The notes: a model not told the origin generated them from the letters alone. A stretch of DNA of 18,169 nt from Gammaproteobacteria bacterium (GCA_003972855.1 QOAS01000133.1:1-18169), one strand, 5' to 3'. Positions 1-7,121 are shown, numbered from the stretch's first letter. Numbers and translations are program-made.

Positions 1-46
1 TGATTATTTTTTCCCCTTTGCGGTTTTGTTTATTACTAAAGTAAGT

Positions 47-1132
47 ATGAAGAAGGTAAGATTTCTAACCGCGGTGGGTCTCTTGGGGTGTTCGTTGGTA
101 ACCAACGCCGGTTCTCTGGAAGAATTGAAACAACTTTTTAATCAAAAAGATATAGAGGTTAATATCGCTATTACAGGAGACTACATTTATACCGCAAATA
201 GGGATGACAATATAGGTGGACAAAGCGGGTATGAAGACAAGTTCACCTACAACGCCTTTTTGGGAATTTATAAAAACGCGGACGAAAAAAGTCCTTTCGG
301 TTTCGGCTTTAGTGTAGGTCAGGCTTGGTTCCCCGTGGTGGGTCAAGAACCTATACCCAACCCCGACGATGGCAACGGTGCTTTTTCCAATAGCGATACC
401 AACTTTGGAATTTTTGAAGCTTACGTTGAAGGAAAACTCGGACTTGTAACCGTAACCGCGGGTAGATTTGCAACCAACATAGGTGGAGAAGCACCCTTCA
501 CTTGGCAAAATGTAAACATCCAAAGGGGTTTGGTTTGGGCTGGAGAACCGGTTTGGTTTGACGGCGTAAGGGTTTCCGCCCAATACGGCAACTTCAACGG
601 CTATGTAGGGGTAAACGATAGGGATACCGACGACGGAAAAATGGCTCTTGAGGTGGGTGTAGGAACTTCTTTTGATAAGGTAGATGTAAGGTTTAATGTT
701 TTAATTCCCGATAAAAACGATTCAACCAATACAAGGGTATACAACCTAACCGTAAATGTAAACTATTTGGACTACCTACCGCTAACCCTCTACGTGGACT
801 ACCTAAGCACCCCCCAAACGGGGGATGATGCGGACTCGGTGGGAGTAGCCCTCCTCGGTGAATTCAAAGTCAATGACAAACTCTCCGTGGGTGGAAGAAT
901 TGAATATGTAAACAACGACGGGGACGGGGATAACTACGGAATCGGAAAAGGTAACAACGCTTGGACTTTCACCGTAACCCCCAAATATCGGATTAATAAA
1001 TACTTCTACGTTAGGGGAGAAGTTTCCTATGTAACCCTCGGCAATAAGTATTACCAAAAACATGCCAATAACCCCAATTCCCTCAGCGACAACGAGCTAA
1101 GATTGGGTGCGGAAATTGCCTTTGTCTTCTAA
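47..1132 (+). CDS. Outer-membrane beta-barrel protein, porin-like
   Basis: Predicted outer-membrane beta-barrel, probably a diffusion porin. From the ATG at 47 it is 361 residues. It opens with a signal peptide (MKK, then a hydrophobic stretch to about residue 20, ending VTNAG). The rest is alternating beta-strand sequence with aromatic girdles and Asp/Asn/Gly-rich turns, and it ends in AEIAFVF; a C-terminal Phe is the usual BAM recognition signal. A central segment (about residues 145-180) with FTWQNVNIQRG followed by GEPVWFDGVRVS resembles the BBP2/OmpL-like putative porin family, but that assignment is from memory. An in-frame TTG at 26 would add seven residues in front of MKK; the ATG gives a cleaner signal peptide. 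LLGC inside the signal is lipobox-like, but hydrophobic residues continue past it, so a lipoprotein is less likely. Substrate unknown. Confidence 0.8.
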   Translation: MKKVRFLTAVGLLGCSLVTNAGSLEELKQLFNQKDIEVNIAITGDYIYTANRDDNIGGQSGYEDKFTYNAFLGIYKNADEKSPFGFGFSVGQAWFPVVGQEPIPNPDDGNGAFSNSDTNFGIFEAYVEGKLGLVTVTAGRFATNIGGEAPFTWQNVNIQRGLVWAGEPVWFDGVRVSAQYGNFNGYVGVNDRDTDDGKMALEVGVGTSFDKVDVRFNVLIPDKNDSTNTRVYNLTVNVNYLDYLPLTLYVDYLSTPQTGDDADSVGVALLGEFKVNDKLSVGGRIEYVNNDGDGDNYGIGKGNNAWTFTVTPKYRINKYFYVRGEVSYVTLGNKYYQKHANNPNSLSDNELRLGAEIAFVF

Positions 1133-1150
1133 CTTTCTCCTTTCTATAAT
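1122..1150 (+). promoter_or_regulatory. Predicted sigma70-type promoter of glnB
   Basis: TTGTCT at 1122-1127 and a perfect TATAAT at 1145-1150 are separated by 17 bases. The -35 box overlaps the last codons of the porin gene. Transcription would begin near 1157 and give a leader of about 25 bases containing the glnB ribosome-binding site AAGGGGG (1166-1172). Confidence 0.6.
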
Positions 1151-1181
1151 TTACTTGCTAATAACAAGGGGGTTTACGGTT

Positions 1182-1520
1182 ATGAAAAAGATAGAGGCTA
1201 TCATCAAACCTTTTAAGTTGGAAGAGGTAAAAGACGCCCTTATAAAGCTCGGTATCGGTGGAATGACCGTTTCCGAAGTTAGGGGTTTCGGACAGCAAAA
1301 GGGTGAAACCGAAATTTATAGGGGAACCGAATACGTTGTTGATTTCCTTCCCAAGATAAAAATAGAGGTTGTCGTTAGAGATGAGGATGTAGAAAAGGTT
1401 ATAGAAACCATAGCCAATACCGCAAGGACGGGAAGGGTAGGGGACGGAAAGATATTTGTTATTCCCGTTGAGGATGTAATAAGGATAAGAACGGGAGAAA
1501 GGGGAGACAAAGCGGTTTAA
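1182..1520 (+). CDS. glnB: Nitrogen regulatory protein P-II
   Basis: Trimeric cytosolic signal protein that senses ATP/ADP and 2-oxoglutarate and controls nitrogen-assimilation partners. Length is 112 residues, the family norm. T-loop Tyr51, the uridylylation site in enterobacterial PII, is present (RGTEYVVDF), as is Tyr46. The C-terminal signature TGRVGDGKIFV starts at Thr83; Gly87, Lys90, Arg101 and Arg103 sit at the usual nucleotide-binding positions. I chose the ATG at 1182 because it gives the canonical MKKIEAIIKPF start and has AAGGGGG about nine bases upstream; the longer frame from 1107 would begin inside the porin gene. No amtB, glnA or glnD lies in the window, so its partners are not shown by context. 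The gene ends two bases before the convergent oxidoreductase gene. GlnB and GlnK cannot be separated by sequence alone. Confidence 0.95.
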   Translation: MKKIEAIIKPFKLEEVKDALIKLGIGGMTVSEVRGFGQQKGETEIYRGTEYVVDFLPKIKIEVVVRDEDVEKVIETIANTARTGRVGDGKIFVIPVEDVIRIRTGERGDKAV

Positions 1521-1522
1521 CT

Positions 1523-2347
1523 TTAAAGGTTTTTCCCTATTTTTTCTAACTCCTTTAGGATAAATAACGCCCTTTGAACCGATAGGGTATCGTATTTTTT
1601 ATCTAAGCAATCCTTTACCATTTCGTATAGTTTGTCTTTCTCCTCTCTGAAAGAGACCAATTTACCGTTTTCTAACCTCCGTTCGTTCAAAAAGTCCAAA
1701 ACAATCTCTCCATCGGAGGTTGAAATTGTCCAACTTCTATTTACCTTTGGGTAATTCCAAGCCACGTTTAACTCAAAAGGTATAGATTTCAAAATTTCTC
1801 CCCTTATTGTGTAGTAGAAATCCCCTTTCCTCTCAACGGTTTTTATTTCAAATTCGCCAAACAGGTGCAAAAGTAGGTAAAGGTCGTGCCACGCCAAGTC
1901 CCAAACGGGGTTTATGTAACCTTCTCCACCGTTGAGGCGGTTTATAACAACGGACTTTACCTTGTGGGGGTCGGGTTTAAAATTCCTAACCGCAAAGGAA
2001 TACCTCTCTATTTCCGAAACGCCGAGGGGATGGTTGCCGAAGTTTTCCACCAAACGGGCAAAGTCTATATAACTCAACGCGGGGGGTTTCTCAAGCAACA
2101 CAAAAGCCCCTTTGGAGAGGAAGTATTGAGCCACCTCGGGGTGGAATTGGGGATTTATAGCCACAAAAACGGTGGAAGAATTGCCTTTTATATCCCTATA
2201 GGAGTGGTAAAAGGGAAAATCGGAAAACTCCCTTTGGAGTTCCAAATTTAGGTCGCAAAGGGTGGGTTTTATATTAAGTTCCAAAAGTTTGTTCAAATAT
2301 TTGCGACCCATATTACCGAGACCCACGAGGACAACCGCGGAAGACAT
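1523..2347 (-). CDS. Gfo/Idh/MocA-family oxidoreductase, short
   Basis: Predicted NAD(P)-dependent dehydrogenase acting on a sugar-like or related substrate; the substrate cannot be deduced. From the ATG at 2347 it has 274 residues, shorter than the usual 330-370. The Rossmann motif GLGNMG is at residues 9-14, and Asp32 at the end of strand beta-2 suggests NAD preference. The family's EKPP motif is at 86-89, and a WDLAWHD segment with Asp150 and His154 matches the usual catalytic-region pattern. The C-terminal domain is compact. A TTG at 2371 would add eight residues, but its start lies against a GC-rich hairpin; the ATG places the first beta strand right at the N-terminus, as is typical. Neither start has a clear Shine-Dalgarno. 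It follows feoA on the same strand, but a functional link is not evident. Confidence 0.8.
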   Translation of the reverse strand: MSSAVVLVGLGNMGRKYLNKLLELNIKPTLCDLNLELQREFSDFPFYHSYRDIKGNSSTVFVAINPQFHPEVAQYFLSKGAFVLLEKPPALSYIDFARLVENFGNHPLGVSEIERYSFAVRNFKPDPHKVKSVVINRLNGGEGYINPVWDLAWHDLYLLLHLFGEFEIKTVERKGDFYYTIRGEILKSIPFELNVAWNYPKVNRSWTISTSDGEIVLDFLNERRLENGKLVSFREEKDKLYEMVKDCLDKKYDTLSVQRALFILKELEKIGKNL

Positions 2348-2372
2348 TAAAAATAGAGGATACAGGTGCAAC

Positions 2373-2387
2373 CCCGCCGAAGGCGGG
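2373..2387 (-). repeat. GC-rich hairpin between feoA and the oxidoreductase gene
   Basis: A six-base-pair perfect stem, CCCGCC/GGCGGG, with a three-base loop. On the minus strand it sits between the feoA stop (2404-2406) and the oxidoreductase start. No run of T follows on the minus strand, so it does not look like an ordinary intrinsic terminator for feoA. It may pause or partly terminate transcription, stabilise a processed 3' end, or mask the alternative TTG start. Confidence 0.45.
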
Positions 2388-2403
2388 CGTTAACTTCTTT
2401 TCG

Positions 2404-2643
2404 TTAAAAAGATTCTCTAACCTCTTCTACCAATATTTTTTCCGCCTGTCCCCTACCGATTCCTATTTTTCTCCCGAAAACTTCAACCAATACGGGTCCC
2501 CAACCGTTTTTTAGAACCCTAAGGGTTCTACCGCTGGTAAGTCCCAAGCCTTCCAATCTCTTTTTTAAACCTTTGCCCGCTTCGCATCCCACTATTCTAA
2601 CCAACTTTCCTTCTTCAATTTGGCTAAGCCTTTTTACTCCCAT
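2404..2643 (-). CDS. feoA: FeoA-family protein
   Basis: Small cytosolic SH3-like protein of the ferrous-iron transport family; FeoA normally associates with the membrane permease FeoB. The 79 residues match the family length. The order is typical: LSQIEEGKLVRIVG at the start, a central Gly-rich turn with KKRLEGLGLTSG, and a final strand region GRKIGIGRGQAEKILV. No feoB is present: the next gene on this strand is the oxidoreductase. It is therefore either an orphan FeoA partnering a distant FeoB or a regulatory relative; some standalone FeoA-like domains occur fused to DtxR-type regulators, but no DNA-binding part is seen here. The ATG at 2643 has no strong Shine-Dalgarno and lies close to the predicted -10 box. 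Confidence 0.85.
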   Translation of the reverse strand: MGVKRLSQIEEGKLVRIVGCEAGKGLKKRLEGLGLTSGRTLRVLKNGWGPVLVEVFGRKIGIGRGQAEKILVEEVRESF

Positions 2644-2654
2644 TCATCTATAAA

Positions 2655-2683
2655 AGTATGGGCTTATTGATACCGAGTTTCAA
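2655..2683 (-). promoter_or_regulatory. Possible promoter of feoA
   Basis: On the minus strand TTGAAA (2683-2678) and CATACT (2660-2655) are 17 bases apart. The -35 is five of six to consensus and the -10 four of six. Transcription would start only a few bases before the feoA ATG, giving a nearly leaderless message, which fits the lack of a Shine-Dalgarno. The AT-rich spacer (2644-2750) must also hold the promoter of the divergent plus-strand gene, for which I see only weak candidates such as TTGCAC at 2705-2710. Confidence 0.35.
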
Positions 2684-2750
2684 TATTCTTTAGTATTAAG
2701 TATATTGCACTTAAAAGTTTTTAGCATAATATTATCAACTGGAGGAGAAA

Positions 2751-3131
2751 ATGGAACTTATAACGCAAACCCCTTTAGTTTTTTCAAGAAAAGGTTTTCC
2801 CAGAGATGGGGAGGGTAAACCCTACCTTCCCGGCGACACCCTTAAAGAGGCTATAACCTCCGCGGTGATTTTCCACAGTATTAAAAAGGACAAACAATTG
2901 GAGCAACGGGTAAGAAATTACCTAACCTCCAAGGGGTTAAAGTTAAAGGAAATAGCCAAAGACGTTAAAAAATTTGTCCTTGAAAAATACCCCATATTGG
3001 ACAGCCTTCAAATTCCCGAAAAGGTTTATCTACCCGCTGAAAAGATAACAAGGGAAAGGATAGAAATCTTAGACCCCGCTATGTTCTCTACCTTCCCAAG
3101 GAAAATGTTACCGTCGGATGGGCGGAGCTAA
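2751..3131 (+). CDS. Small protein resembling part of a CRISPR RAMP (Csm5-like) protein; probable frameshift
   Basis: Function unknown. As read it encodes 126 residues from the ATG at 2751, with a strong ribosome-binding site GGAGGAG nine bases upstream. The segment GKPYLPGDTLKEAITSAV (about residues 22-39) resembles the PYIPGSSLKGAIRTA motif of RAMP-superfamily CRISPR proteins, especially Csm5. The usual N-terminal GSG segment is missing and the protein is about a third of normal Csm5 length. A Lys-rich helical middle follows. The last 17 codons use codons rare in the neighbouring genes (CCA, CCG, TCG, CGG). A -1 shift at CCCC (3074-3077) instead gives 129 residues ending in ENVTVGWAELRK with a TAG at 3137-3139, in typical codons. 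It heads the trpF-argS-argB run, 21 bases before trpF. No cas gene or CRISPR array is nearby, so the RAMP relation is a resemblance only. Confidence 0.6.
   Translation: MELITQTPLVFSRKGFPRDGEGKPYLPGDTLKEAITSAVIFHSIKKDKQLEQRVRNYLTSKGLKLKEIAKDVKKFVLEKYPILDSLQIPEKVYLPAEKITRERIEILDPAMFSTFPRKMLPSDGRS
3074..3077 (+). other. Probable -1 frameshift point (run of four C)
   Basis: The frame reads GAC CCC GCT here. Losing the frame by -1 after the CCC proline codon continues as CGC TAT GTT CTC TAC CTT CCC, matching local codon preference. One extra C in the run would restore a single reading frame. Homopolymer miscount, true mutation or ribosomal slippage (tRNA-Pro can re-pair with CCC one base back) would all explain it. 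Confidence 0.5.
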
Positions 3132-3152
3132 GAAAATAGGTAGCTTTTAGAA

Positions 3153-3785
3153 ATGGTGAAGGTAAAAATCTGCGGAATTACCAATCTTGAAGATGCAATG
3201 GAAGCGGTCAAGGCGGGGGCGGACTATTTAGGCTTTATTCTCTACCCCAAGTCCCCCCGCTACATAAAGCCGGAAAAGGTTGGCGAAATAGTGGGAAACT
3301 TGCCCAAAAGGGTTTCCACCGTTGCGGTGGTCGTAAACGAGTCACCCGAAAGGCTTATAGAACTTTTTGACCTCGGATTTGACTACATACAACTCCACGG
3401 CGACGAAAGTCCCGAAATTCTAAATTACCTTCCCCCGTCGCAGGTTATAAAGGTCTTTAGGGTAAAGGACGGCTTGAGTGAGGAATTTTTAAAACCTTGG
3501 GAGGGAGTTCACGCCTTTTTACTTGACACATACAAAAAGGGGGTTTACGGAGGAACGGGGGAAACCTTTAATTGGGAAGTGGCTAAGGAGCTAACCCAAA
3601 AAGGTTACAAAATATTCCTTTCGGGGGGGTTAAATCCCGAAAATGTTGAGGAAGCTATTTCTTCGGTAAGACCCTATGCGGTGGATGTATCCAGTGGGGT
3701 GGAACTCACCAAGAGGAAAAAGGATTTGAAGAAACTAAAGGAGTTCATTTTAAGGGCTAAAGGAGTCCGAGTAGATAATTCTTAA
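3153..3785 (+). CDS. trpF: Phosphoribosylanthranilate isomerase
   Basis: Cytosolic TIM-barrel enzyme that isomerises N-(5'-phosphoribosyl)anthranilate to CdRP in tryptophan synthesis. Length is 210 residues, normal for a monofunctional TrpF. The start MVKVKICGIT carries the catalytic Cys7, and LLDTYK carries the general acid Asp125. LHGDE, the glycine-rich YGGTG loop, LSGGLNPENV and DVSSGVE are the expected barrel and phosphate-binding motifs. It is not next to other trp genes; dispersed trp genes are known in Aquifex. The ATG has no good Shine-Dalgarno (only AGGT well upstream), so translation may depend on the preceding gene. The stop is four bases before the argS start. Confidence 0.95.
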   Translation: MVKVKICGITNLEDAMEAVKAGADYLGFILYPKSPRYIKPEKVGEIVGNLPKRVSTVAVVVNESPERLIELFDLGFDYIQLHGDESPEILNYLPPSQVIKVFRVKDGLSEEFLKPWEGVHAFLLDTYKKGVYGGTGETFNWEVAKELTQKGYKIFLSGGLNPENVEEAISSVRPYAVDVSSGVELTKRKKDLKKLKEFILRAKGVRVDNS

Positions 3786-3789
3786 TCCC

Positions 3790-5481
3790 ATGCAGGGTTT
3801 TTTGAAAAAAGAAATACAAAAGCTGATAGAGGAAAAATACAACCTTTCGGGGATAGAGTTTAAGGTTGAAAGACCTAAAAGGAAAGAATTCGGAGATTTG
3901 GCTACCAACGTGGCATTTTTACTGGCAAAACACCTTAAGAGAAACCCTTTTGAAATAGCCAACGAAATAGCGGAGGAGTTAAAGAAAAATCCCTCCTTTG
4001 AGAGCGTAGAAGTTGCAAAACCCGCCTTTATAAACATTAGATTTTCTAAAGATTACTACTACGGTGTTTTAAGGGATATTCTCTCCAAAGGGCTTGATTA
4101 CTTTAAGGAAAACTTCGGTTTGGGTAGAAAAGTTCAAGTTGAATATGTCAGCGCCAACCCCACGGGTCCCCTCCACTTGGGACACGGCAGGGGTGCGGTG
4201 GTGGGAGATGTAATAGCCAACCTACTGGAGTTTTACGGTTGGGACGTTACCCGCGAATACTACATAAACGATGCGGGAAATCAAATAAGACTACTCGGAG
4301 TTTCCATTCTTTACCGCTATTTGGAGTTGATTGAGAAAAAGAATAGGCTTTACGCCCGTATATCGGAACTATTTAGGGAAATAGGAGAGGAATTTGAACA
4401 AAACGGATACCGAGGTGAATACATAAAGGAACTGGCACAAAAGGTGTACGACCTCTACAGGGAACAGATATTGGAACTTCCCAAGGAAAGGGCTATATCC
4501 TTCCTCTCGGAGTTCGGTTTAAAGGAAATGCTTGAGGAGATTAAAGAAGACCTAAATAGGTTCGGTATAAACTTTGACGTTTGGTTTTCCGAAAAAAGTC
4601 TATACCAAACGGGGTATGTGGAAAAAACCCTTAACTTCTTAAGGGAAAAGGGTTTGCTTTACGAAAAGGAAGGGGCGGTTTGGTTCAAAACCTCCGAGTT
4701 TGGCGACGATAAGGATAGGGTTGTAATAAAAAGCGACGGAAGTTACACCTACTTTGCCAGCGATATAGCCTATCACTACAACAAATATTTAAGAGGTTTT
4801 AACAAGGTTATAAACATTTGGGGTGCGGACCACCACGGGTATGTGCCGAGGGTAAAGGCGGCAATAAAAGCCTTCGGCGTAAAGGAAGATTGGTTGGATG
4901 TAGAGCTGGTTCAACTGGTAAAGCTTTACCGAAACGGTAAAGAGGTAAAGATGTCCAAAAGGGCGGGGAATTTTGTAACCCTGCGGGAGCTTATGGATGA
5001 GGTAGGAAAGGACGTAATACGCTTCTGGTTTATAACAAAAAGAAGCGATACACCCTTAGAGTTTGACATTGAAAAGGCTAAAGAGGAAAGTTCGGAAAAC
5101 CCCGTCTTTTACGTGCAATACGCCCACGCCCGCATAAGCGGAATTTTCAGAGAGGTAAAAAACAGAAAAGGTTTCAATGCGGAAGAAGACTTTGAATTCA
5201 ACCCATCCCTTTTAAATAGCGAAACAGAATTGGAGCTTATAAAACATTTGGCAACCTTAAAGGATGAACTTATCTCCATAGCCCAAAGTAGGGAAATCCA
5301 TCTGCTTCCCCAATTGGCAGTGGAACTCGTTAAGAAGTTTCACTACTACTACAACCACTACAGGGTAATGACGGACGATTTTGAACTGATGAAGGCGAGG
5401 TTGGCACTCCTAAAAGCCATTAGAACCGCTTTAAGGTTAATTTTCAAGTTCATAGGTATTTCCGCTCCCGAAAGGATGTAA
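3790..5481 (+). CDS. argS: Arginine--tRNA ligase
   Basis: Class I aminoacyl-tRNA synthetase that charges tRNA-Arg in the cytosol. Length of 563 residues is typical. An N-terminal Add1-type tRNA-recognition domain (about residues 1-105) is followed by the Rossmann catalytic domain with the HIGH motif as HLGH at 129-132 (in ANPTGPLHLGHGRG) and KMSK at 387-390. Canonical KMSK is lost in many ArgRS enzymes but kept here. The last 110 residues form the DALR-type anticodon-binding domain (the pattern YAHARISGI begins it; the protein ends FIGISAPERM). The start four bases after trpF without an adjacent Shine-Dalgarno suggests translational coupling. Its place before argB groups two arginine-related genes. 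Confidence 0.97.
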   Translation: MQGFLKKEIQKLIEEKYNLSGIEFKVERPKRKEFGDLATNVAFLLAKHLKRNPFEIANEIAEELKKNPSFESVEVAKPAFINIRFSKDYYYGVLRDILSKGLDYFKENFGLGRKVQVEYVSANPTGPLHLGHGRGAVVGDVIANLLEFYGWDVTREYYINDAGNQIRLLGVSILYRYLELIEKKNRLYARISELFREIGEEFEQNGYRGEYIKELAQKVYDLYREQILELPKERAISFLSEFGLKEMLEEIKEDLNRFGINFDVWFSEKSLYQTGYVEKTLNFLREKGLLYEKEGAVWFKTSEFGDDKDRVVIKSDGSYTYFASDIAYHYNKYLRGFNKVINIWGADHHGYVPRVKAAIKAFGVKEDWLDVELVQLVKLYRNGKEVKMSKRAGNFVTLRELMDEVGKDVIRFWFITKRSDTPLEFDIEKAKEESSENPVFYVQYAHARISGIFREVKNRKGFNAEEDFEFNPSLLNSETELELIKHLATLKDELISIAQSREIHLLPQLAVELVKKFHYYYNHYRVMTDDFELMKARLALLKAIRTALRLIFKFIGISAPERM

Positions 5482-5518
5482 CCTCTTTTGTTTCTCCTTT
5501 TCCCAAAATATACCCTTA

Positions 5519-6424
5519 ATGGTTGAAAAGCTCATAAAAAAGGCAGAAGTTCTATTGGAAGCCCTCCCCTACATTAGGAAATTCCGAGGAAAAACCTTTG
5601 TTATTAAATACGGCGGTTCCGCAATGGTAAATGAGGAACTTAGGGAAACCTTTGCAAGAGATGTAGTCCTCCTAAAACTTGTGGGTATAAATCCCGTTAT
5701 AGTCCACGGAGGGGGAAAACATATAAACGAAATGCTAAAAAAGTTGGGAATTTCGGTGGAGTTCGTGGGAGGAATAAGAAAAACCACCGAAGAGGTTATG
5801 CACATAGTTGAAATGGTTTTAAGCGGGGATATCAACAAGGACATAGTAGCCCTTATAAACAAACATTCGGGGGAAAAAATCTACGCGGTGGGTCTTTCGG
5901 GAAGAGATGGGAGACTTTTAAAGGCAAAAAAGATAGATAACTCCTACTTTAGTGAAAAATTGGGAATAAATCCCCCTTCGGAAGATATAGGATTGGTGGG
6001 GGAAGTTGAAAGGGTCAATACCGAACTGATAAACACCCTTTTGGAGAAAAATTACATCCCCGTTATAGCCCCCATAGGTGTGGGTGAAAGAGGGGAAGCC
6101 TATAACATAAATGCGGACATAGCCGCTTCGGAAGTTGCCAAAGCCCTTAAGGCGGAAAAACTAATTTATCTGACCGACACCGAAGGGGTTAAAGACAAAA
6201 ACGGAAACCTCATAAAGAAATTAAAAGACACCCAAGTGGAGGAACTTATAAAGGACGGAACCATAGGCGGAGGAATGATACCAAAGGTGCGTTCCGCGGT
6301 TTTCGCCCTCAAAGGGGGCGTCAAGAAAGTTCACATAATTGATGGAAGGCTTTCCCACTCAATTCTCTTAGAAATCTTTACCGACGAAGGGGTGGGAACG
6401 GAGATAACCCTCAAGGGAGATTGA
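5519..6424 (+). CDS. argB: Acetylglutamate kinase
   Basis: Phosphorylates N-acetylglutamate with ATP in the second step of arginine synthesis. Length is 301 residues. Amino-acid-kinase motifs: KYGGSAM with Lys30, VHGGGK at 62-67, GLSGRDGR, an Asn/Asp-rich INADIAASEVAKAL segment, and GGGMIPK near the C-terminus. An extra N-terminal helix precedes the first strand; in Thermotoga and Pseudomonas enzymes that helix builds the arginine-inhibited hexamer, so feedback inhibition by arginine is likely (inference). It begins 37 bases after argS with no recognisable Shine-Dalgarno. It ends TGA followed directly by in-frame TAA, and its last 14 bases overlap the convergent queE gene. Confidence 0.96.
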   Translation: MVEKLIKKAEVLLEALPYIRKFRGKTFVIKYGGSAMVNEELRETFARDVVLLKLVGINPVIVHGGGKHINEMLKKLGISVEFVGGIRKTTEEVMHIVEMVLSGDINKDIVALINKHSGEKIYAVGLSGRDGRLLKAKKIDNSYFSEKLGINPPSEDIGLVGEVERVNTELINTLLEKNYIPVIAPIGVGERGEAYNINADIAASEVAKALKAEKLIYLTDTEGVKDKNGNLIKKLKDTQVEELIKDGTIGGGMIPKVRSAVFALKGGVKKVHIIDGRLSHSILLEIFTDEGVGTEITLKGD

Positions 6425-7046
6425 TAAGCTTGTGCATTTGAGGTATTATTCGGGCGTAAAAACCCATCTTTAGAAGCTTATCTAAAAGTTCCAAAGCCCT
6501 TTTGAGGTTTTCCTCTTTGTTACCCTCCGGTTGGAGTATGAGCTTTTTTCCCTCCACAAGCGGGAGAAATTCCTTTCTCAATACAACTTCCAAGGTTAAA
6601 TGCTTGTCAACCACCATTTTTAGTTCGTCCGCAAACTGGGAAAATTTGGGGTCTATTTTGTAATTCACCGAGTATTTTGGAGAAAGGCTTATGTAAAAAC
6701 CTTTCCGGGGAAGCTTTTCAAATACCGATTGCCAAATAGTCCCGTTGGTTTCTATCTGAACGAAATATCCTTCCTTTATGAGGATTTGGCAAAAATCCCC
6801 CAAGACCGGATGGGCAAAAGGCTCTCCACCGGTAATTAGTATGTGTTTTCTACCTATTTGGGAAATTTTTTTTAAAACCTCCTTTAGGGGAACTTTCACC
6901 TCTTCCTTAAAGGGTATGGCATATTTTGTATCACACCAAGAGCAGTATATATTGCACCCCTGAAACCTTATAAGGGTTATCGGTGAGCCTACTAAAAACC
7001 CTTCTCCCTGAATGGTAGGATATATTTCGCATATGGGAATGTCCAT
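6411..7046 (-). CDS. queE: 7-carboxy-7-deazaguanine synthase (radical SAM)
   Basis: Radical-SAM enzyme that contracts 6-carboxytetrahydropterin to 7-carboxy-7-deazaguanine on the route to preQ0 and queuosine. Length is 211 residues. The N-terminus has the QueE hallmark IYPTIQGEG (8-16), then the 4Fe-4S cysteines Cys31, Cys35 and Cys38 in CNIYCSWC, and the SAM-binding TGGEP at 72-76. Near the end LILQPEG and RIIPQMHK match the family C-terminus. The first ATG (7046) gives the standard start although no Shine-Dalgarno is visible. It stands alone, with no queC, queD or queF nearby. Its 3' end overlaps argB tail to tail, ending in TGA. Confidence 0.93.
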   Translation of the reverse strand: MDIPICEIYPTIQGEGFLVGSPITLIRFQGCNIYCSWCDTKYAIPFKEEVKVPLKEVLKKISQIGRKHILITGGEPFAHPVLGDFCQILIKEGYFVQIETNGTIWQSVFEKLPRKGFYISLSPKYSVNYKIDPKFSQFADELKMVVDKHLTLEVVLRKEFLPLVEGKKLILQPEGNKEENLKRALELLDKLLKMGFYARIIPQMHKLINLP

Positions 7047-7064
7047 AGGGAAAAATTGTTGTTA

Positions 7065-7080
7065 GGAAAACCCCTTTTCC
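7065..7080. repeat. Inverted repeat between queE and flgE
   Basis: GGAAAA-CCCC-TTTTCC is a perfect six-base inverted repeat in the 75-base spacer between the divergent queE and flgE genes. It lies just upstream of TATGATAA (7087-7094), which has the GATAA end of a sigma28-type -10 box but lacks a matching -35. It could be an operator or a leader hairpin; nothing more can be said. Confidence 0.3.
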
Positions 7081-7121
7081 AAGGTTTATGATAAAAGATA
7101 ATTTAATTAGGGGGTTTGTAA

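Noticed and set aside
60..110. Lipoprotein signal (LLGC) at the porin N-terminus
   Set aside because: The hydrophobic segment continues beyond the Cys to a better signal peptidase I site at TNA/G, and a C-terminal Phe barrel is rarely lipidated.
65..583. Minus-strand 172-residue frame antisense to the porin gene
   Set aside because: No family features, and the opposite strand encodes a coherent signal peptide and barrel; it is a shadow of codon bias.
1886..2251. Plus-strand 121-residue frame inside the oxidoreductase gene
   Set aside because: Antisense to a gene with a clear Rossmann motif and EKPP; no start context of its own.
2373..2387. Intrinsic terminator of feoA
   Set aside because: The stem is not followed by a T-run on the minus strand.
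2751..3139. Part of a CRISPR-Cas type III operon
   Set aside because: No other cas gene and no repeat-spacer array in the window; neighbours are trpF, argS and argB.
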